Assembly (NCBI RefSeq): GCF_045862395.1
Contig: NZ_AP023087.1
Span: forward strand, 3,472,001-3,536,000
From: Marinicellulosiphila megalodicopiae
GTDB lineage: Bacteria > Pseudomonadota > Gammaproteobacteria > Pseudomonadales > Natronospirillaceae
Direction of reading: 5' to 3'
Length of the DNA stretch: 64,000 nt
Shown: piece by piece, positions 61,001 through 64,000 of the stretch
Numbering within the stretch: position 1 is the first letter of the stretch
Layout: every line of letters starts with the position of its first letter
The notes under the pieces: model-generated
What the model was told of the DNA's origin: nothing
What the model saw: only the letters and a program-made list of their open reading frames with translations
The model's database searches: none
Program-made: the position numbers and the translations under genes

Positions 61001-62590
61001 ATGCAATTTTTTATCGCCTGCTTACCTATTCTTAGTGTCTTCGTTTTCTTAATTTTATTACGCTTACCCGCTATCAAAGCCATGCCAATTAGTTTGGCGA
61101 TTGCACTTGCTTGTGTCGGTATATTTTGGAAAATGCCAAGTAATGCAATTTATGCCAGCATGATTGAAGGCATAGTTTTAGCGGGCACCATTTTAATTAT
61201 TTTATTTGGTGCTATGTTAGTTTTAAACACACTCAAACATGTCGGCGCTTTAAAAAGTATTGAAATTAAATTTAATCATTTAACTCAAGATCAACGCATT
61301 CAAACATTAATTGTCACCTATGGTTTTGGTAGCCTCATGGAAGGCATTGCAGGGTTTGGCACACCTGCTGCATTGTGTGCTGGTCTATTGCTGGCTTTAG
61401 GATTTAAACCGATTCAAGCCGTTGTTTTGGCGCTTGTAGCCGATTGCGCTGCAGTAAGCTTTGGTGCGGTAGGCACACCATTATTGTTAGGAGTGGGCTC
61501 AAGCCTTGAACAATTTGATACTATGCAATTAAACCAGTTAGCAAGCTCAATATTAATGATTGAGTTTATGACAGGTATTTTAACTTCATTAAGCCTGATG
61601 GCATTAATTATCTTTGTATTTGGCAAGCAATCGATCACTGCAAAACTTGCTTGGAATCAAATGTTCTCAATGGTTCCACTGTGCATCATTGCTAACACAA
61701 CATTTATTGGTGTCGCCTATTTAAGCATACAAGTCTTTAACACAGTCGAGTTCTCGTCTATTTTTGGAGCACTGGCTATGTTACTAGTGCTATTTGTGCT
61801 CTCTTATAAAAAATGGCTGACACCTAAAACTGTATTTAGATTGACCGAATTTGAAGAAAAAGATCAAACTCTTCCTTTAAGCTTAACTCGTGCAGCGACA
61901 CCTTACGCGCTAATCATTCTATTGTTGTTAATTTCAAGATTAGAAGTACTGCCATTTAAGCGATGGCTAATTGATTTTAAATTTAGCCTTGTGCACATAT
62001 TTGATACCAGTATTTCTGTTTCGGTTAGCCCATTGTATTTACCAGGCTTCTTTTTTGCATTAGCGTTATTTTTAAGCCTTCCAGCATTAAAGCTTTCGAT
62101 CAGACAATATTCAATCGAAGCGAGCAACACCATTAAACAACTTACATTAACTTCTATCACCTTAATTTGTGCAATCGTTCTTGTCCGATTATTTCTAAAC
62201 AGTTCAATTAATTTAAATCAAAGTGCATCTATGCCAATTGTCATCGCTAACTCTATGACAAGTTGGTTTCCTGATACATGGGTATTTTTCTCTCCATTTA
62301 TTGGGGCTTTAGGCTCGTTTATTTCAGGTAGTGCCACATTTTCAAATATGATGTTTAGCCAGCTTCAGTTTGCAGGAGCCGAACAACTATCTCTGGACCC
62401 AAATAAAATGATGATTTTACAAGTTATCGGCGCTAATGCAGGCAATATGATTTGTGTGGTTAATGTGGTTGCCGCCGCATCAGTGGTAGGCTGCCAAGGC
62501 CAAGAAGGTCAAATCATCAAACTGACAATTATCCCGATGATGATTTATTGTCTAAGTGCGGCAAGTTTCGTTTTGCTTTTTTTCCTATAA
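61001..62590 (+). CDS. lldP: L-lactate permease (LctP family)
   Basis: LctP transporters import lactate or glycolate with protons. The 529 residues have about 13 helices and the family blocks GIVLAGTILIILFGAMLVLNTL, FGSLMEGIAGFGTPAALCAGLLLALGF split around 110-135, DCAAVSFGAVGTPLLLG and the C-terminal SGSATFSNMMFSQLQ and GANAGNMICVVNVVAA. Substrate choice between lactate and glycolate cannot be read from sequence. No lactate dehydrogenase gene is adjacent. Confidence 0.92.
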   Translation: MQFFIACLPILSVFVFLILLRLPAIKAMPISLAIALACVGIFWKMPSNAIYASMIEGIVLAGTILIILFGAMLVLNTLKHVGALKSIEIKFNHLTQDQRIQTLIVTYGFGSLMEGIAGFGTPAALCAGLLLALGFKPIQAVVLALVADCAAVSFGAVGTPLLLGVGSSLEQFDTMQLNQLASSILMIEFMTGILTSLSLMALIIFVFGKQSITAKLAWNQMFSMVPLCIIANTTFIGVAYLSIQVFNTVEFSSIFGALAMLLVLFVLSYKKWLTPKTVFRLTEFEEKDQTLPLSLTRAATPYALIILLLLISRLEVLPFKRWLIDFKFSLVHIFDTSISVSVSPLYLPGFFFALALFLSLPALKLSIRQYSIEASNTIKQLTLTSITLICAIVLVRLFLNSSINLNQSASMPIVIANSMTSWFPDTWVFFSPFIGALGSFISGSATFSNMMFSQLQFAGAEQLSLDPNKMMILQVIGANAGNMICVVNVVAAASVVGCQGQEGQIIKLTIIPMMIYCLSAASFVLLFFL

Positions 62591-62661
62591 ATTACAAATA
62601 ATTACAACGCGATTAGACCTGTGATTTACACTGATAATAGTGATAAAAAATTAGGTCTAAT

Positions 62662-63678
62662 ATGCCAGTACAACCAGAACAACTCGATGCCGCTTTTTTA
62701 AAAATGAATCTTGCTAAAGATTTTTTAATGGCACACCAATTGATCCCCACGCCAGTTCAATATTGGATTGCCTATGAATACAGCGCATCTGGGCACCCTG
62801 AAATAACTGAACTAATAGATGAATACCTAAAAGAGCATGTTGATTTAAATCCACATTTTATCGGTCATTTATATGAAAAGTGCTTTTTGCCAACAAGCGA
62901 TACCGAGCTTGCACAAAGCGTCGACTCTTTGCTTGGCAGTGTTCTAAAAGATGTATCAGAAAATGGAAAAATGTTAGATAGCTACGCTTCACTTTTAGAC
63001 AATCAAGTTGATCACATTGAGCATGCAGGCGTACAAGATGCCATAAAACTTATTTCTGAAGTGGCTAAAACCACAAAACAAACCGCGCAAAATCAACATG
63101 AGCTAAGCCAACGATTACTCCACTCTGAACAAAACGCCAAACAGTTACAACAAGCCCTAAAAGAAGCGCAATTAGAAGCCATTACCGACCAATTAACCGG
63201 CTTATATAATCGAAAAGGAATGGATAAAAAATTACCACTTTTAGAAATTGATCATGACGAATTCTCAATCATTATTATGGATATCGATTTTTTCAAAAAT
63301 ATAAATGATGATAATGGACACATACTGGGAGATCGTGTTTTAAGACAGTTTGGACAAGTAATTAAAAACACAGTAAGAGGGGATGATCTTAGTATTCGAT
63401 TTGGGGGAGAAGAATTTTTAATTATTTTACCTTCCACTCTTACTACAGGCGCGGTCACCGTTGCACAAAACATTCAAGCTAAAATCAGTAAAATGGCTTG
63501 GAAAAATAAAAAAACAGGCGCAACAATAGGCCCTGTTACGATGTCATTTGGCATAGTGACCAAGCAATTAGATGAATCATGGGAAGATTCCATTCAAAAA
63601 GCCGATCAAGCTTTATATCACGCAAAAAATACAGGTCGAAATAAAATCATTATCTCACCAGACAAAGAAATCGATTAA
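62662..63678 (+). CDS. Diguanylate cyclase (GGDEF)
   Basis: The 338 residues have an unusual helical N-terminal domain (about 1-165, FLMAHQLIPTPVQYWIAYEYSAS, then a coiled coil) and a C-terminal GGDEF domain starting at DQLTGLYNRKGMD. The active motif is RFGGEEF, and RGDD five residues before it is an intact RxxD inhibitory I-site, so it should make cyclic di-GMP with product inhibition. No membrane helix or receiver is seen. AGGTCTAAT precedes the ATG. Confidence 0.93.
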   Translation: MPVQPEQLDAAFLKMNLAKDFLMAHQLIPTPVQYWIAYEYSASGHPEITELIDEYLKEHVDLNPHFIGHLYEKCFLPTSDTELAQSVDSLLGSVLKDVSENGKMLDSYASLLDNQVDHIEHAGVQDAIKLISEVAKTTKQTAQNQHELSQRLLHSEQNAKQLQQALKEAQLEAITDQLTGLYNRKGMDKKLPLLEIDHDEFSIIIMDIDFFKNINDDNGHILGDRVLRQFGQVIKNTVRGDDLSIRFGGEEFLIILPSTLTTGAVTVAQNIQAKISKMAWKNKKTGATIGPVTMSFGIVTKQLDESWEDSIQKADQALYHAKNTGRNKIIISPDKEID

Positions 63679-63775
63679 GTATTACCGATTAAAAGAACAT
63701 TGTTAAAACAATCGCATAGAAACCTATGCCTAGATTCTGTATGATCTATTTTCATCAAATTGTTTTAAAACTACT

Positions 63776-64000
63776 ATGACTGAACCTTCTATAATATTTT
63801 CATTTTTCATTATTTTTTCTGGCGCTGCAGTTTTATCCACCCTTGCCTTAATGTTTAGACAGCCTATGCTCATTGCCTATATTGGGCTTGGAATTTTGGT
63901 GGGTCCTTTTTCATTAGATTTAATTCCAAATACAAAAATGCTCGATGACGTATCTGAAATCGGCATCATATTTTTGTTATTTTTACTGGGCTTGGACATG
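63776..64000 (+). CDS. Kef-type cation/proton antiporter, N-terminal part (cut by window edge)
   Basis: The frame from the ATG at 63776 stays open to the last base, giving 75 residues. FSGAAVLSTLALMFRQPMLIAYIGLGILVGP and IGIIFLLFLLGLDM, read as helices, match the start of CPA2/Kef-type Na+(K+)/H+ antiporters. The rest, including any TrkA domain, lies outside the window. Confidence 0.8.
   Translation, partial: MTEPSIIFSFFIIFSGAAVLSTLALMFRQPMLIAYIGLGILVGPFSLDLIPNTKMLDDVSEIGIIFLLFLLGLDM

Overview
The window is from an AT-rich gammaproteobacterium, probably a free-living, polarly piliated, marine-type lineage. This rests on the long (class II, 491-residue) IlvC with an IlvY regulator, RlmJ, an Obg-ProB pair, a CcoS-type cbb3 oxidase assembly gene, type IV minor pilins, a lactate permease, a SapC-family protein and an SOS-controlled SulA-like gene. 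I cannot name the genus.

Layout. 1-5760 is housekeeping: a lipoprotein cut by the edge, rlmJ, typA, obg and proB. 5761-9042 is an AT-rich three-gene insert between proB and ilvC: a soluble NUDIX hydrolase, a two-helix membrane protein with a NUDIX-like C-terminus, and a radical SAM enzyme translationally coupled to it. A 10-bp inverted repeat sits in its leader. This cassette is the best candidate for an undescribed system. 9043-18321 is the ilvC-ilvY neighbourhood. The two genes keep their divergent orientation and the ilvC operator survives, but they are about 7 kb apart. Between them lie an alpha-oxoamine-synthase/acyltransferase fusion, a cytosolic hybrid histidine kinase (a putative signal synthase and receptor pair), a complete IS5-type element with TTAA target duplications, and an outer-membrane barrel gene. 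18331-26114 holds signalling and envelope genes: a double-receiver protein with a degenerate GGDEF domain, a ccoS pair, a SulA-like gene behind a LexA box, a GT-C glycosyltransferase, a five-copy TAAGGGT heptamer array, a class III nucleotide cyclase, a nitroreductase and a barrel protein.

26466-54283 is a large type VI secretion (T6SS) locus, nearly all on the minus strand. In transcription order it reads tssA, tssB, tssC, hcp, tssJ, tssK, tssL, tssM, terminator, tssB-tssC fusion, second hcp, tssE, tssF, tssG, terminator, vgrG, hairpin/CRP-like site, DUF2169-pentapeptide protein, pentapeptide protein, DUF3540, DUF4150 (PAAR-like), and a small DUF3467-like protein. A TagR-like FGE-domain membrane protein points the other way at the far end. 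The locus has two sheath sets and two Hcp proteins but no clpV, a TssA with a duplicated N-terminal domain, and a VgrG with an inserted Ig-like domain. No enzymatic toxin was recognised; the pentapeptide proteins and the VgrG tail are the candidate effectors or carriers.

54790-64000 holds an orphan two-partner-secretion transporter (TpsB), sapC, tRNA-Arg(CCT), a minor pilin operon fimT-pilV-pilW-pilX that stops before pilY1/pilE, tRNA-Thr(TGT), a lactate permease, a diguanylate cyclase, and the start of a Kef-type antiporter cut by the window edge.

All calls are from reading the sequence and recalled family features. No database search was run.
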